Assembly (NCBI GenBank): GCA_050252335.1
Contig: JBFWLB010000001.1
Span: 62,001 to 126,000, forward strand
Origin: Berkiella_A sp050252335
Lineage (GTDB): Bacteria; Pseudomonadota; Gammaproteobacteria; Berkiellales; Berkiellaceae
DNA: 64,000 nt
Reading direction: 5' to 3'
The notes under the pieces were generated by a model. That model did no database searches. It saw nothing but the letters and a program-made list of their open reading frames with translations, and was not told where the DNA came from. A program made the translations under genes and the position numbers. Position 1 is the stretch's first letter, and the number at the start of each line of letters is the position of its first letter. Positions 43,100 through 52,891 of this stretch are shown piece after piece.

Positions 43100-45931
43100 A
43101 TGAGCGAAGTAGATTACAAAGATACGATCAATTTACCTCAAACCTCCTTTCCTATGCGGGCTAATCTGCCGCAACGTGAACCCGAGATTCTAAAAAAATG
43201 GCAGCATTTAGATCTATATAAAAAAATCAGAACTCAGCAACAGGGCAAAGAGAAATATGTTTTAAATGATGGGCCTCCCTATGCCAATGGCGATATTCAT
43301 ATTGGTCATGCTGTAAATAAAATTCTCAAAGATATGGTGGTTAAAGCGCAGACACTGAGCGATAAAGATGCACCCTTTATTCCAGGGTGGGACTGTCACG
43401 GTTTGCCGATTGAATTAAATGTTGAGAAAGCAAAAGGTAAGCCTAATGTAGATTTGACACCTGCAGCTTTTCGTCAAGCCTGCCGTGAATATGCAGATTC
43501 TCAAGTAAATGTACAACGTGAATCTTTTAAGCGCCTTGGTGTTATTGCTGATTGGGACAATCCTTATAAGACAATGGATTATCAATACCAAGCCGACATT
43601 ATGCGTGCGTTTGGGCAAATTTATCAGAATGGTCATGTGCAACAAGGTGTTAAACCCGTACATTGGTGTACGCAGTGTGGTTCTGCTTTGGCAGAAGCAG
43701 AAGTGGAGCATCAAGACAAAACATCTGAAGCCATTGATGTATGCTTTAAAGTAAAAGATACCCAAGCCTTTTTAGAGAAAATAGGGGCTGATAAGAATAT
43801 TGAGACGGCCGCCGTGGTTATTTGGACAACCACACCATGGACACTCCCTGCGAATCAGGCTGTAGCCTTTAATCCTGAATTAGAATACGTCATTGTCAAA
43901 GCTTCGCTTGACGGTGTGCCTTTTGATGCATTCATCATGATTGAGTCTTTGCTAGAGAGTTGCATGTCCCGCTACGGTTGCAAAGAATATAGTATCGTTC
44001 ATAAATTCAAAGGCCAGATGGCTGAGCATGTTTTGTTAGAACATCCTTTTTATGAGCGAGATGTGCCTATACTCCTTGGCGAGCATGTCACGACAGAAGC
44101 CGGTACAGGTGCTGTGCATACCGCACCAGCGCATGGCATGGACGATTATCATTTGGGTATTAAATACGGTTTAGTGCTTGATGGTCCAGTAGATGATAAT
44201 GGTAAATATTATGCAAGCACCCCATTTTTAGGCGGCGTGCATGTTTTCAAAGCAAATGAACAGGTCATTGCGCTCTTGAAAGAAAAAAATCGATTGTTGC
44301 ATGATGAAAAATTATCTCATAGTTATCCACACTGTTGGCGCCATAAAACACCGCTTATTTTCAGAGCAACTCAACAATGGTTCATCAGTATGGATGAGGC
44401 TAAGTTAAGACAAACCGCTTTAGAACAAATTAAGCAAGTAAATTGGATCCCTGAATGGGGCGAATCTCGTATTAGCTTGATGATTGAAGGACGACCTGAT
44501 TGGTGTATCTCTAGACAAAGAACGTGGGGTGTGCCAATTCCACTTTTTACACACAAAGAAACCAAAGCAGTTCATCCAGAGATCGCTGCAATCATTGAGT
44601 ATGTTGCTCAGCGTGTGGAGCAAGAAGGGATTGAGGCATGGCATACTTTAGATATTGCTTCTTTGCCTTTTAAAGATATGTCTGACTATCAAAAATCAAG
44701 AGATAGTTTAGATGTGTGGTTTGATTCAGGAGTAAGTCATGTAAGTGTGCTTAAGCGTCGCAAAGAATTACAATATCCCGCCCAATTGTTTTTGGAAGGT
44801 TCTGATCAACATAGAGGATGGTTCCAATCTTCTTTATTGTCCGCTGTTGCCATTGATGGAAAAGCACCTTATGAATCTGTCTTAACACATGGTTTTACTG
44901 TTGATCAATTAGGCCGAAAGATGTCTAAATCTTTGGGGAATGTCGTTGCACCTGATAAAGTCATCAAAGCTTTAGGCGCAGATGTGCTGCGCTTATGGGT
45001 TGCTGCAACAGATTATAAAGGTGAATTACATGTTTCTGATGAAATCTTAAAACGTACCAGTGATGCTTATCGACGTATTCGTAATACAGCTCGATTTTTG
45101 TTGGGCAATTTAAGTGGTTTTTCGCATCAGCATCAAATTCAGTTTGATGAAATGTTAGCGCTTGATAAGTGGATAGTAGATAGAGCCTATTATATTCAAG
45201 AAGATATTATAAAAGCATTTGAAGAATGCCAATTTCATACGGTTTACCAAAAAATACACAATTTTTGCGTCTTAGAATTAGGTAGTTTCTACTTAGATGT
45301 TATCAAAGACCGACAATATACGCTGCGCGAAAACAGTCATGCAAGACGCTCTGCACAAAGTGCGATGTATCATGTTGTACATGCCTTAGTGAAATGGATG
45401 GCGCCGATTTTGAGCTTTACCGCAGAAGAAATTTGGGAAATATTACCTGATGCAACAACAGAATCGGTGTTTTTATCAACTTGGCACAATGCGCTAAGGC
45501 CCTTACCCGCAGAAAGTACATTTAATAATGATTTCTGGCAAAAGATGATAGCTATTCGTGATGCGGTAAACAAGGCCATTGAGTCTGAACGTGCAAAAGG
45601 GGCTTTCGGAGCAGGATTAGAAGCAGAGATAACTTTATATGCGGATGATGCCTTTTATCCTTTGTTGGCTAAACTCGAAGATGAATTGCGATTCTTATTG
45701 ATTACCTCAAAAGCAGATCTTCAACCATTGTCTCAAAAGCCAGATCATGCTTTAGAGACAGAGATTGCTGGATTGGCTGTAACCATCGCAGCCTCTTCGC
45801 ATCCTAAATGTAAACGATGCTGGCATCGCAGAGAAGATGTCAATAAAAACCCGGATTTTCCTGAAATCTGTGGTCGTTGTGTTGAAAATATTGATACGCA
45901 TCAACAAGGTGAGAAGCGAATGTATGCCTAA
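43100..45931 (+). CDS. ileS: Isoleucyl-tRNA synthetase
   Basis: 943 aa, bacterial class Ia type. HIGH motif in ANGDIHIGHAVNKILKD, editing domain with TTTPWTLPANQAV, and KMSKS in GRKMSKSLGN. The C-terminal zinc finger has four cysteines in CKRC and ICGRC. Pseudomonic-acid-sensitive type by its length and zinc finger, an inference. Element R1 copy 2 begins seven bases after the stop. Confidence 0.99.
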   Translation: MSEVDYKDTINLPQTSFPMRANLPQREPEILKKWQHLDLYKKIRTQQQGKEKYVLNDGPPYANGDIHIGHAVNKILKDMVVKAQTLSDKDAPFIPGWDCHGLPIELNVEKAKGKPNVDLTPAAFRQACREYADSQVNVQRESFKRLGVIADWDNPYKTMDYQYQADIMRAFGQIYQNGHVQQGVKPVHWCTQCGSALAEAEVEHQDKTSEAIDVCFKVKDTQAFLEKIGADKNIETAAVVIWTTTPWTLPANQAVAFNPELEYVIVKASLDGVPFDAFIMIESLLESCMSRYGCKEYSIVHKFKGQMAEHVLLEHPFYERDVPILLGEHVTTEAGTGAVHTAPAHGMDDYHLGIKYGLVLDGPVDDNGKYYASTPFLGGVHVFKANEQVIALLKEKNRLLHDEKLSHSYPHCWRHKTPLIFRATQQWFISMDEAKLRQTALEQIKQVNWIPEWGESRISLMIEGRPDWCISRQRTWGVPIPLFTHKETKAVHPEIAAIIEYVAQRVEQEGIEAWHTLDIASLPFKDMSDYQKSRDSLDVWFDSGVSHVSVLKRRKELQYPAQLFLEGSDQHRGWFQSSLLSAVAIDGKAPYESVLTHGFTVDQLGRKMSKSLGNVVAPDKVIKALGADVLRLWVAATDYKGELHVSDEILKRTSDAYRRIRNTARFLLGNLSGFSHQHQIQFDEMLALDKWIVDRAYYIQEDIIKAFEECQFHTVYQKIHNFCVLELGSFYLDVIKDRQYTLRENSHARRSAQSAMYHVVHALVKWMAPILSFTAEEIWEILPDATTESVFLSTWHNALRPLPAESTFNNDFWQKMIAIRDAVNKAIESERAKGAFGAGLEAEITLYADDAFYPLLAKLEDELRFLLITSKADLQPLSQKPDHALETEIAGLAVTIAASSHPKCKRCWHRREDVNKNPDFPEICGRCVENIDTHQQGEKRMYA

Positions 45932-45937
45932 TGCTCG

Positions 45938-46114
45938 ATGAGCGTAGCGAATCAATGCTCTCACTTTGTAAAGGGAGATGCTTAGAACAGCGTAGCTGTA
46001 CTAAGCAGAGGGATTTAGGTCGTTGAACTTGAATACCCAGCATAAATCCCCCTTGCGTACTTATCAGTACGCGTCCCCCTTCAAAAAGTGGGATCTTTTA
46101 TTCGCTTCGCTCAT
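45938..46114 (+). repeat. R1 MITE-like element, copy 2
   Basis: 177 bp bounded by ATGAGCGTAGCGAAT (45938-45952) and ATTCGCTTCGCTCAT (46100-46114), inverted repeats matching at 14 of 15 positions. Inside are GCTTAGAACAGC/GCTGTACTAAGC and GCGTACT/AGTACGC, the same stems as copy 1 with different bases. It sits between ileS and lspA, two genes that are normally tightly linked. Confidence 0.88.
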
Positions 46115-46183
46115 ATTAAAAATGAATGTTACGGAGTGCTGTGGTATAGCAACTATTATGAATAATTTGAGAGACTTTGGGAA

Positions 46184-46687
46184 ATGAAAGAAAAAGCAAC
46201 ATCATTACGATGGTTTATCTGGGTGCCTTTTTTGGTGCTCATAGATCAATTAACCAAGAGCTGGATATTAAAAACACTGAGCATAGGTGAAACAATACCA
46301 TTGATGCCAGGGTTGCGCTTAACCTTAGCACATAATTATGGTATCGCCTTTGGTATGTTTAATAATGATAATTTATTGGTCACACGATTTATCTTATTAG
46401 CAATTGCGATAGCAATTACTGTCTTTATCAGTGTATGGCTCTATAAGACACCTCGTACTGAGAAATGGGTATGTAGTGCCTTAGTGCTGATTTTAGGGGG
46501 CGCCCTCGGTAATATTATTGATAGATTTATGCATGGGCATGTGATTGATTTTATTGATTGTTACTACAAAAATTGGCATTGGTGGACTTTTAATATTGCA
46601 GATAGTTTTATTACGGTAGGTGCCGTATTGTTGTTAAAAACCATTCTTTTTGAAGAAAAAGATTCATCAAAGGCGCATAAAGCATGA
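46184..46687 (+). CDS. lspA: Lipoprotein signal peptidase (signal peptidase II)
   Basis: 167 aa, four membrane helices. Catalytic aspartates lie in GGALGNIIDRFMHGHVIDFI and the following FNIADSFITVG. It cleaves prolipoproteins such as the Sel1 lipoprotein of this window. Its stop overlaps the ispH start by 4 bases. It follows ileS after the R1 element. Confidence 0.96.
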   Translation: MKEKATSLRWFIWVPFLVLIDQLTKSWILKTLSIGETIPLMPGLRLTLAHNYGIAFGMFNNDNLLVTRFILLAIAIAITVFISVWLYKTPRTEKWVCSALVLILGGALGNIIDRFMHGHVIDFIDCYYKNWHWWTFNIADSFITVGAVLLLKTILFEEKDSSKAHKA

Positions 46688-47688
46688 GTAAAGCAGTTCA
46701 GATATTCTTAGCCAATCCAAGAGGCTTTTGTGCCGGTGTCGATAGAGCAATTGATATTGTTGAAGCAGCATTGCAAAAATATGGTTCGCCAATTTATGTG
46801 CGTCATGAGGTTGTGCACAATCGTTATGTGGTAAAAAGTTTATGTGAGCAGGGTGCTATTTTTGTAGATGAATTATCTGAAGTGCCAGAGCAGAGTATTG
46901 TTATTTTCAGTGCGCATGGTGTATCCCAAGCTGTGAGAGAAGAAGCAAAAAATAGAAATTTGCAGTTAGTCTTTGATGCAACTTGTCCATTGGTAACAAA
47001 AGTACATATGGAAGTTGCGCGTCAGAGTAAGAAAGGTTATGAATGTGTGCTGATTGGGCATGCAGGGCATGCAGAGGTTGAAGGAACACTAGGGCAATAT
47101 GAAAATGACGCTGGTGGTATTTACTTGGTAGAAAATATACAAGATGTTGAAAATCTTTCTGTAAAAGATCCCTCAAATTTATTCTATGTCACACAAACAA
47201 CCTTGTCGGTAGAAGATACCAAGCAAATTATTGCAGCTTTACAATTAAAGTATCCAGAGATTCAAGGACCTAAACGAGATGATATTTGCTATGCAACGCA
47301 AAATCGTCAAGACGCTGTAAAAGAACTGGCAAAATTGTGTGATATTGTGTTGGTGGTTGGTTCAACCAATAGTTCGAACTCAAATCGTTTAAAAGAATTA
47401 GCAGAGCATTGTGGCGCCAGAAGCTTCTTGATTGATGATGCAGCAATGTTAGACTGGGCGTGGTTTGATGGCGTAAATAACATTGGCATTACAGCGGGCG
47501 CATCGGCCCCTGAGATCTTGGTGACCGAAATCATTCAAGCCATACAGTCAAGATTTAAGGTAGTAAAAGTCAATAATGTGAAAGGCATTGATGAAAACAT
47601 GACTTTTTCCATGCCCAAGGAATTAAGAGATGTGCCAATTCATAATCCTTTTAAGGCAATTAATACTGTGTTAGAGACGACAAGCTAA
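46684..47688 (+). CDS. ispH: 4-hydroxy-3-methylbut-2-enyl diphosphate reductase
   Basis: 334 aa iron-sulfur enzyme for the last step of the MEP isoprenoid pathway. Three cluster cysteines are in ANPRGFCAGVDRAI, DATCPLVTKVH and DDICYATQNRQ; SAHGVSQ and the TNSSNSNRLKE loop bind substrate. It overlaps lspA by 4 bases (ATGA). The fkpB gene often found between lspA and ispH is missing. Supplies precursor for IspB. Confidence 0.97.
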   Translation: MSKAVQIFLANPRGFCAGVDRAIDIVEAALQKYGSPIYVRHEVVHNRYVVKSLCEQGAIFVDELSEVPEQSIVIFSAHGVSQAVREEAKNRNLQLVFDATCPLVTKVHMEVARQSKKGYECVLIGHAGHAEVEGTLGQYENDAGGIYLVENIQDVENLSVKDPSNLFYVTQTTLSVEDTKQIIAALQLKYPEIQGPKRDDICYATQNRQDAVKELAKLCDIVLVVGSTNSSNSNRLKELAEHCGARSFLIDDAAMLDWAWFDGVNNIGITAGASAPEILVTEIIQAIQSRFKVVKVNNVKGIDENMTFSMPKELRDVPIHNPFKAINTVLETTS

Positions 47689-47718
47689 CATAGCTGTTGT
47701 GGGCTATAGGTCTATCAG

Positions 47719-48114
47719 TTACCAGCAATTCGCTGTTGTTGGTCCTTTTAAGTTTGTATTTGTTAATGTTAATGCGCCACAGGTGTCTGTTGCTTGTGGG
47801 CCGCCTGCAACAGGTGTTGCTGTGAGCGTAAAGCTTGTTGCGGATAAATTAGAAATAGACAGTGTATAGAAAGCTTCAGGAGAGTTTGCATTTGCGCCGA
47901 CTGCTGCTGGCGTGGTTGCCCCAACATAAGTGTTATTTTCTGTGTAATAATGCTCCATCCGTGCGGCAAGATTAAGCAATGCGGCTTGTCCATCTGAACG
48001 GCGTGTACGTTGCACATGCTGGGTATAGCTTGGAAATGCAATTGCCGCAATAATGCCTACAATCGCCACAGCAATCATCAATTCCATTAAGCTAAATCCA
48101 TGTATTTTCTTCAT
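47719..48114 (-). CDS. pilE: Type IV minor pilin PilE
   Basis: 131 aa from the ATG at 48114. The leader MKKIHG is cut before FSLMELMIAVAIVGIIAAIA, which contains Glu5. The C-terminus has the Cys pair (DTCGALT and ANCW) forming the D-loop. The frame opens 30 bases earlier, but the short leader is standard. Last gene of the minor pilin operon and the one most like PilE of Pseudomonas. Confidence 0.9.
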   Translation of the reverse strand: MKKIHGFSLMELMIAVAIVGIIAAIAFPSYTQHVQRTRRSDGQAALLNLAARMEHYYTENNTYVGATTPAAVGANANSPEAFYTLSISNLSATSFTLTATPVAGGPQATDTCGALTLTNTNLKGPTTANCW

Positions 48115-48140
48115 ATCAAAGCCTTTTAATATAAATTTTA

Positions 48141-48503
48141 TCAATGAGTAATAGATTGTTTATTGATGCCAGAGATTATACGAAACTGATGAATGGTTGC
48201 ATATGGTAATTCAGGATTTTGTTTGATGGCATTATTATCTATCCAAAATTCCACGAATTGTTCAGCAGCAAGCACAGACAGATTGACGATGGTTTTATCC
48301 GTGGTGACAATTTTAAGCGGTGTTGCGAGAGCAAAAAATTTCTTGTTAATTTCTATTGTACCCGCCTCAATATCAATCATATTAATAGTACCTTGATATT
48401 GTAAGCCCGTCATATTCATCATGTCTGATTTTGCCATTACAGCATTGATATAAAATATCAGGCTACACAAGAGACAAGCAGAAGCATATATTTTTTTCAT
48501 CAT
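48141..48503 (-). CDS. PilY2-like small periplasmic protein
   Basis: 120 aa with a signal peptide (first ~24 residues, ending VMA). The mature part reads as beta strands (YQGTINMIDIEAGTIEINKK, VNLSVLAAEQFVEFWID). The call rests on place and size: P. aeruginosa has pilY2, a small protein of similar length, between pilY1 and pilE. Starts 6 bases after pilY1. Confidence 0.6.
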   Translation of the reverse strand: MMKKIYASACLLCSLIFYINAVMAKSDMMNMTGLQYQGTINMIDIEAGTIEINKKFFALATPLKIVTTDKTIVNLSVLAAEQFVEFWIDNNAIKQNPELPYATIHQFRIISGINKQSITH

Positions 48504-48509
48504 GAGTTC

Positions 48510-51500
48510 TTATTCCATAATTTGTTTCCAGTTTTGGCGCCCCTGTGGACCTGTACCAGGATTTTCCGTGAGAGTATTTAATCCCATGGAGCCACTTAAT
48601 ATTTTTATTTCTTTTGACTTATCGCCCGACAAAGAGACTGCGGGTGTGGGCGTGATACCGACGGATGATTTTTGACCACCAACCGGAACGAGCGCATTGT
48701 CTACTTTGATATAGTCAATGCTATCAAAAATGCCATCGTTATTTAAATCAAAGGGCGTGGTTTCTGGTTGGCCGCCAGAAGCGGCGTTTAATTCCATAAT
48801 CCAAGAACTGCCACCAAAATCGCAGGCAGAGCTAGAGGGAAGTAAAGTGGTGAATATTACATTATTATTACGAAGGAGTGCTTTTGAGATTTGTCTTTCT
48901 CCATGATTAGAAGATGCGCCCTTCACAATTAAATTTATATACCAACCACGATGTTGTGCGGGATCGCCTGAACGTGTAGGCGCAGCCCAGTTGATAGGTA
49001 GGTCGCTGATCTGCCTAACGGAAGTTGTGGTATCTGTCACATTATCTCCATTTGTATCTACATTTATATCTACTTCTTGTAATATACTTTGTTGCAATAA
49101 TTGAGATTTGCTGACCGTATTACCATCGAGTTTATCCCAAATTCCGTAGAAAGCTTGGGTGACCGCACCTGTTGAAATATTGTCGGTTTTTTCTAAAAAT
49201 TTTCCTGTCCCAAAATAAACCATAACGCCTTGTGCTAAACCAGTAGGGTGAGGGCCAACAATAGGTGCTGTGGTAATGGCTTGATCGCCTGTGGTTGTTT
49301 GTTGCGCCGTGAATAAGGCTGTGGCACTGCTTTTCCACTGCGTGGGCGTGGTGCTGGTTAAATCAAACTTCCAGAGTGTGCCTTTAAGATCACCCGCATA
49401 AATATAGTCGGCAACATAATCACCATCTATGTCAACAACATAAGCTTCGCTTAATCCATTGGGGGTTGTGGGTGTGCCTGTACCAACAGGGATTTTGATG
49501 TAATCTGTATCTGCTGTCCAAGTACCATCTGTACCTCGTTCAATAAACAGTATATAAAGCGCTGCTTTGCCAGTAGTGCTGGCATAGCCATCATTTTCAG
49601 AATTATTATAGCCGTTACCGAAAATAGCCGCCCATTTTGTCGTTGTTGAGTTATATCGCACTTTTGCAATTTTCACATTGCCGTAGATATATCCGAGATC
49701 TGCGTCATTTTCATCTGAGAATTCCCATAAATAAATTTGATTGGCATTAGCCTCTGTGAATTGAGCAGGATCGGTGATATCCAGCGCATAAACTGTTTGA
49801 CCGCCTTTTCTGAGGCCGCCTGTTAAGATTGTGCGCCAACTGCCATTGATAAAAACATCTGCTTCGGTTGGAGAACCATCTACGGTAAATTTATGGGTAT
49901 AAGTTGTTTTAGATAATTCAGATAGGTTTTTATACAATCTTCTATCACCCGGAATATAGGCAAGTACTTCTTGACCTGTATCTGCGCGAAAAGCATGTAG
50001 CATGCCGTCATTACTTCCGGTATACACAATTTTTTGGCGATTTGCATATTGCGTTCTGAATGTGTCGTAACTCGCACTTTCTAAAGAGGATGGATAATAT
50101 CGATTAGGAGGGCCAACAAATAAAGGATCAGAATTGATAATATCGCCTAATAACCCTTGTCGATTTCTAAAAGCATAACTACTGCCATTTTGTTGCTCAT
50201 CTGCGCGATTGCCACGAAGATATTTGACGAGTTTATCCCCATAAGTCTGGTTTGCTGTGATTTCAGAGGCCGTTGTTGTATTTGCATTATAAGGGGCATA
50301 TTGCAGAAAATCAGCGATTCTTTGTGGCAGACTACCACTGACTTTGAGATTAGTATAATTACTTGGCCATTGAAAGGCGGCGCCTTGGTTATTTCCATTT
50401 AAAGCGCGCGTGATAATTTTTCGTTGTGTGTGCGAGATCCCTGGATTGCTGCTTGCATCCATGAGCGGTAAAATACAAGCGCCTCCTGTTAGTTTGCAAT
50501 CGGCATTCCAGCTTGGTGTTTGTGCAAGTTTTCCCGTAGGAGAGATGGCAAAAGCCAGCAATTCGCCGCGCCATTGATTGCTATCAAATCGTGCTTGATA
50601 GACTTGTGAATCAGTATTAAGAACCGTGGAGTTTTGCGCGACAGTGGCCGCTGAGCTAATGCGATTGGTAATATTGGCGAGCGCATTGCCAAGCTCTGCT
50701 GCCAATGCATTGGGTGTTTGTGCTTTAACGAAGGTTCCTTTGGAGTTATAAGCAGCGTGCCATAAATCATCAATTTTCTCAGGATCTGAGTTATAGGGAT
50801 TGCCCCAATTGCTGCTTTCTATCAACGGGGGATTGGGCCATTTATCGCCATCCGTATCTACCAGTAATCCTGATACGCCAAATGCAACGGTATAGGTAAC
50901 CATATGTTGGTGTGTGGCAGGATCTGCGGCACTTGGAATAACATTATTGGGTAGAGGGCTTAAATCTTTGTCATAATAATACTTTGCAACATCGGCAAGC
51001 GTAAGAGAAATGCCATCTTTATCGTCGTCACCAGGCCCACCCGTAGGATTATTTTCACTCCAGAACCCATCGGTCAATAAAACCGTAAAATTTTGTTGGC
51101 AGCTGTAAATAATGGGATCGGCATAGCCAGATAAAGTATTATCAAAATATTGTCCCGTACGATTTAATCCATTGCGTAGCGGTGTACCTAATGCTTGCCA
51201 GCCATAGCTATACAGATTAGAGAGTAATGCTGCATTGTGTGAAGTATAATTGCTAACATTGCTGGCGGGTACTTGGTGAAATAAAGCGTTGTAATCATTA
51301 ATAACACTGAGGCCGTAGCGAAAATTAGGATATTGATTAATGACAGTACTGATGGCGCCTTTGGCCGCCAGTGAGCGTTTTCTACTATATTGATACCAGT
51401 TTGCAAAATTTTGTTTTGTTTCTGTAATCGTTCGGCAACCATCCGCGCCTGTGCTTGTGACGCCCAGTGTATTGTTAAAAATCTGTCTTACTAATGTTGA

Positions 51501-52346
51501 TGGGCCAAGAATATTATAACAAGCACTTGTATTCGTTAAGGTTGCTTCTAGTACATTTGTTTCACCAATCGTATTGGTTTTGGGTTCATACGTTACTCTT
51601 CGAATTTCAGCATTATTAGCGTTTAATTTAATAAAATAGTGCGCATCCCATAGATCGACTTCGCCATTGGGTGTGTTGGTTGCGTTGACAGCAGATGCGC
51701 GTAGTGGCCTGCCATCACTTGCTCTATAACCTCGAGTGTCCACCCAAACGTGATAAATCGCGCCATTAAGATTTTTTGTAATAGAATAGCCACTGGTGCC
51801 CTGTCTAGGATTGCTTCTTGCTGCTGTAAAACTTGCATTACTGCATAAGGTGCCGTTTGTTAAGCAGGCACCTGCCCACGGTATATAGGTATTTTCAGGA
51901 TTATAATAAGTAAAATTGAGATCGGATGAATAGACGCGCCATTCTTTTGTGCCAGCCGCACTACAGCTTTCTATCGAATTGTAATCTGTGTTTGAGCAGT
52001 TATCTGTATAGAGATTATCGCTATTATTATATATATAGGAGAAATGCCGGAAACTATTATTTCCATAACTGCGTATTAAACTATTGTCGACCGTTGTGCC
52101 ACAGGTAGTAGCACTCGAAAAAGAGCCGGTTGCATGCGGATCATAAGCACATACATTCCAGTAAGGTTTTGTTAATACCTCCCAGTCCATAGAGCCAGAG
52201 TCATCTACCTCAAAAAATACATTGGGATCAACCGATGTGCCTAAAAATAGGGGGGTATCCGTTAAGCCCAGTAGTGCAGCTTGTGAAATGCTGCCATGTA
52301 GTAAACAGGGGATTGCCAGTAGTTTCAGCGCTTTGTTCATATGCAT
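48510..52346 (-). CDS. pilY1: Type IV pilus adhesin/tip protein PilY1
   Basis: 1278 aa with a signal peptide (to about residue 23). An N-terminal VWA-like region begins with FEVDDSGSMDWEV, whose DxSxS is a metal-dependent adhesion site. The C-terminal half is a PilY1 beta-propeller; DIDGDYVAD has the DxDxDxxxD calcium-loop pattern known to control pilus retraction in P. aeruginosa, and DLNNDGIFD near the end may bind calcium too. PilY1 sits at the pilus tip with the minor pilins and serves attachment and surface sensing. Longer than the ~1160 aa P. aeruginosa protein. Confidence 0.93.
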   Translation of the reverse strand: MHMNKALKLLAIPCLLHGSISQAALLGLTDTPLFLGTSVDPNVFFEVDDSGSMDWEVLTKPYWNVCAYDPHATGSFSSATTCGTTVDNSLIRSYGNNSFRHFSYIYNNSDNLYTDNCSNTDYNSIESCSAAGTKEWRVYSSDLNFTYYNPENTYIPWAGACLTNGTLCSNASFTAARSNPRQGTSGYSITKNLNGAIYHVWVDTRGYRASDGRPLRASAVNATNTPNGEVDLWDAHYFIKLNANNAEIRRVTYEPKTNTIGETNVLEATLTNTSACYNILGPSTLVRQIFNNTLGVTSTGADGCRTITETKQNFANWYQYSRKRSLAAKGAISTVINQYPNFRYGLSVINDYNALFHQVPASNVSNYTSHNAALLSNLYSYGWQALGTPLRNGLNRTGQYFDNTLSGYADPIIYSCQQNFTVLLTDGFWSENNPTGGPGDDDKDGISLTLADVAKYYYDKDLSPLPNNVIPSAADPATHQHMVTYTVAFGVSGLLVDTDGDKWPNPPLIESSNWGNPYNSDPEKIDDLWHAAYNSKGTFVKAQTPNALAAELGNALANITNRISSAATVAQNSTVLNTDSQVYQARFDSNQWRGELLAFAISPTGKLAQTPSWNADCKLTGGACILPLMDASSNPGISHTQRKIITRALNGNNQGAAFQWPSNYTNLKVSGSLPQRIADFLQYAPYNANTTTASEITANQTYGDKLVKYLRGNRADEQQNGSSYAFRNRQGLLGDIINSDPLFVGPPNRYYPSSLESASYDTFRTQYANRQKIVYTGSNDGMLHAFRADTGQEVLAYIPGDRRLYKNLSELSKTTYTHKFTVDGSPTEADVFINGSWRTILTGGLRKGGQTVYALDITDPAQFTEANANQIYLWEFSDENDADLGYIYGNVKIAKVRYNSTTTKWAAIFGNGYNNSENDGYASTTGKAALYILFIERGTDGTWTADTDYIKIPVGTGTPTTPNGLSEAYVVDIDGDYVADYIYAGDLKGTLWKFDLTSTTPTQWKSSATALFTAQQTTTGDQAITTAPIVGPHPTGLAQGVMVYFGTGKFLEKTDNISTGAVTQAFYGIWDKLDGNTVSKSQLLQQSILQEVDINVDTNGDNVTDTTTSVRQISDLPINWAAPTRSGDPAQHRGWYINLIVKGASSNHGERQISKALLRNNNVIFTTLLPSSSACDFGGSSWIMELNAASGGQPETTPFDLNNDGIFDSIDYIKVDNALVPVGGQKSSVGITPTPAVSLSGDKSKEIKILSGSMGLNTLTENPGTGPQGRQNWKQIME

Positions 52347-52348
52347 CT

Positions 52349-52885
52349 CTAATTAAATTGTGTCGCATAGATTGATTCAATCATTGTTTTGGTTGTATCA
52401 ACCTCACCTGTGCCGCGAGCTGTCACGCGATAATAGTGATATCCTGCTCCCTTTGAGCGTGCATCGGGTGAAAGTTCATAGGGCACAAATCCGTATTCTT
52501 GAATGATAAAATAGGGTTGCGTATGAATGCCATAGATGCTTGTAGAATAAGATCTTGCATTGTTTTTCCACCAGCTTGGAGAATTTTTATAAATGTTTGA
52601 GAGTGTACTGTCTTGCCAGACAGGACAAGGGCTAGCGCTACAAGACTTAACAGCATCTGGTTTTGCTGCTTGTGATTTTATCCAGCGCTCCCCATCTGAT
52701 AAGGCGCTTTCAGTGGCTTGGAACGCGATACTGGTGTCTCTCATATTAGAGGTCATCTTTTCAGATAATATGACAGACTGCATACTGGTTATACCGATTA
52801 AGGTGACGATCAATAATAAGATAAGTCCAGTAATTAAAATCACACCTTTTTCAGATTTTTCAGCCCCAATAGAAATGATGTTCAT
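52349..52885 (-). CDS. pilX: Type IV minor pilin PilX
   Basis: 178 aa. KSEKGVILITGLILLLIVTL followed by SVILSEKMTSNMRD is the PilX pattern, with a Gly-Val junction in the leader where other pilins have Gly-Phe. Cys pair in CSASPC. Between pilW and pilY1 with gaps of 6 and 2 bases, so tightly co-translated. Confidence 0.88.
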   Translation of the reverse strand: MNIISIGAEKSEKGVILITGLILLLIVTLIGITSMQSVILSEKMTSNMRDTSIAFQATESALSDGERWIKSQAAKPDAVKSCSASPCPVWQDSTLSNIYKNSPSWWKNNARSYSTSIYGIHTQPYFIIQEYGFVPYELSPDARSKGAGYHYYRVTARGTGEVDTTKTMIESIYATQFN

Positions 52886-52891
52886 AAATCC

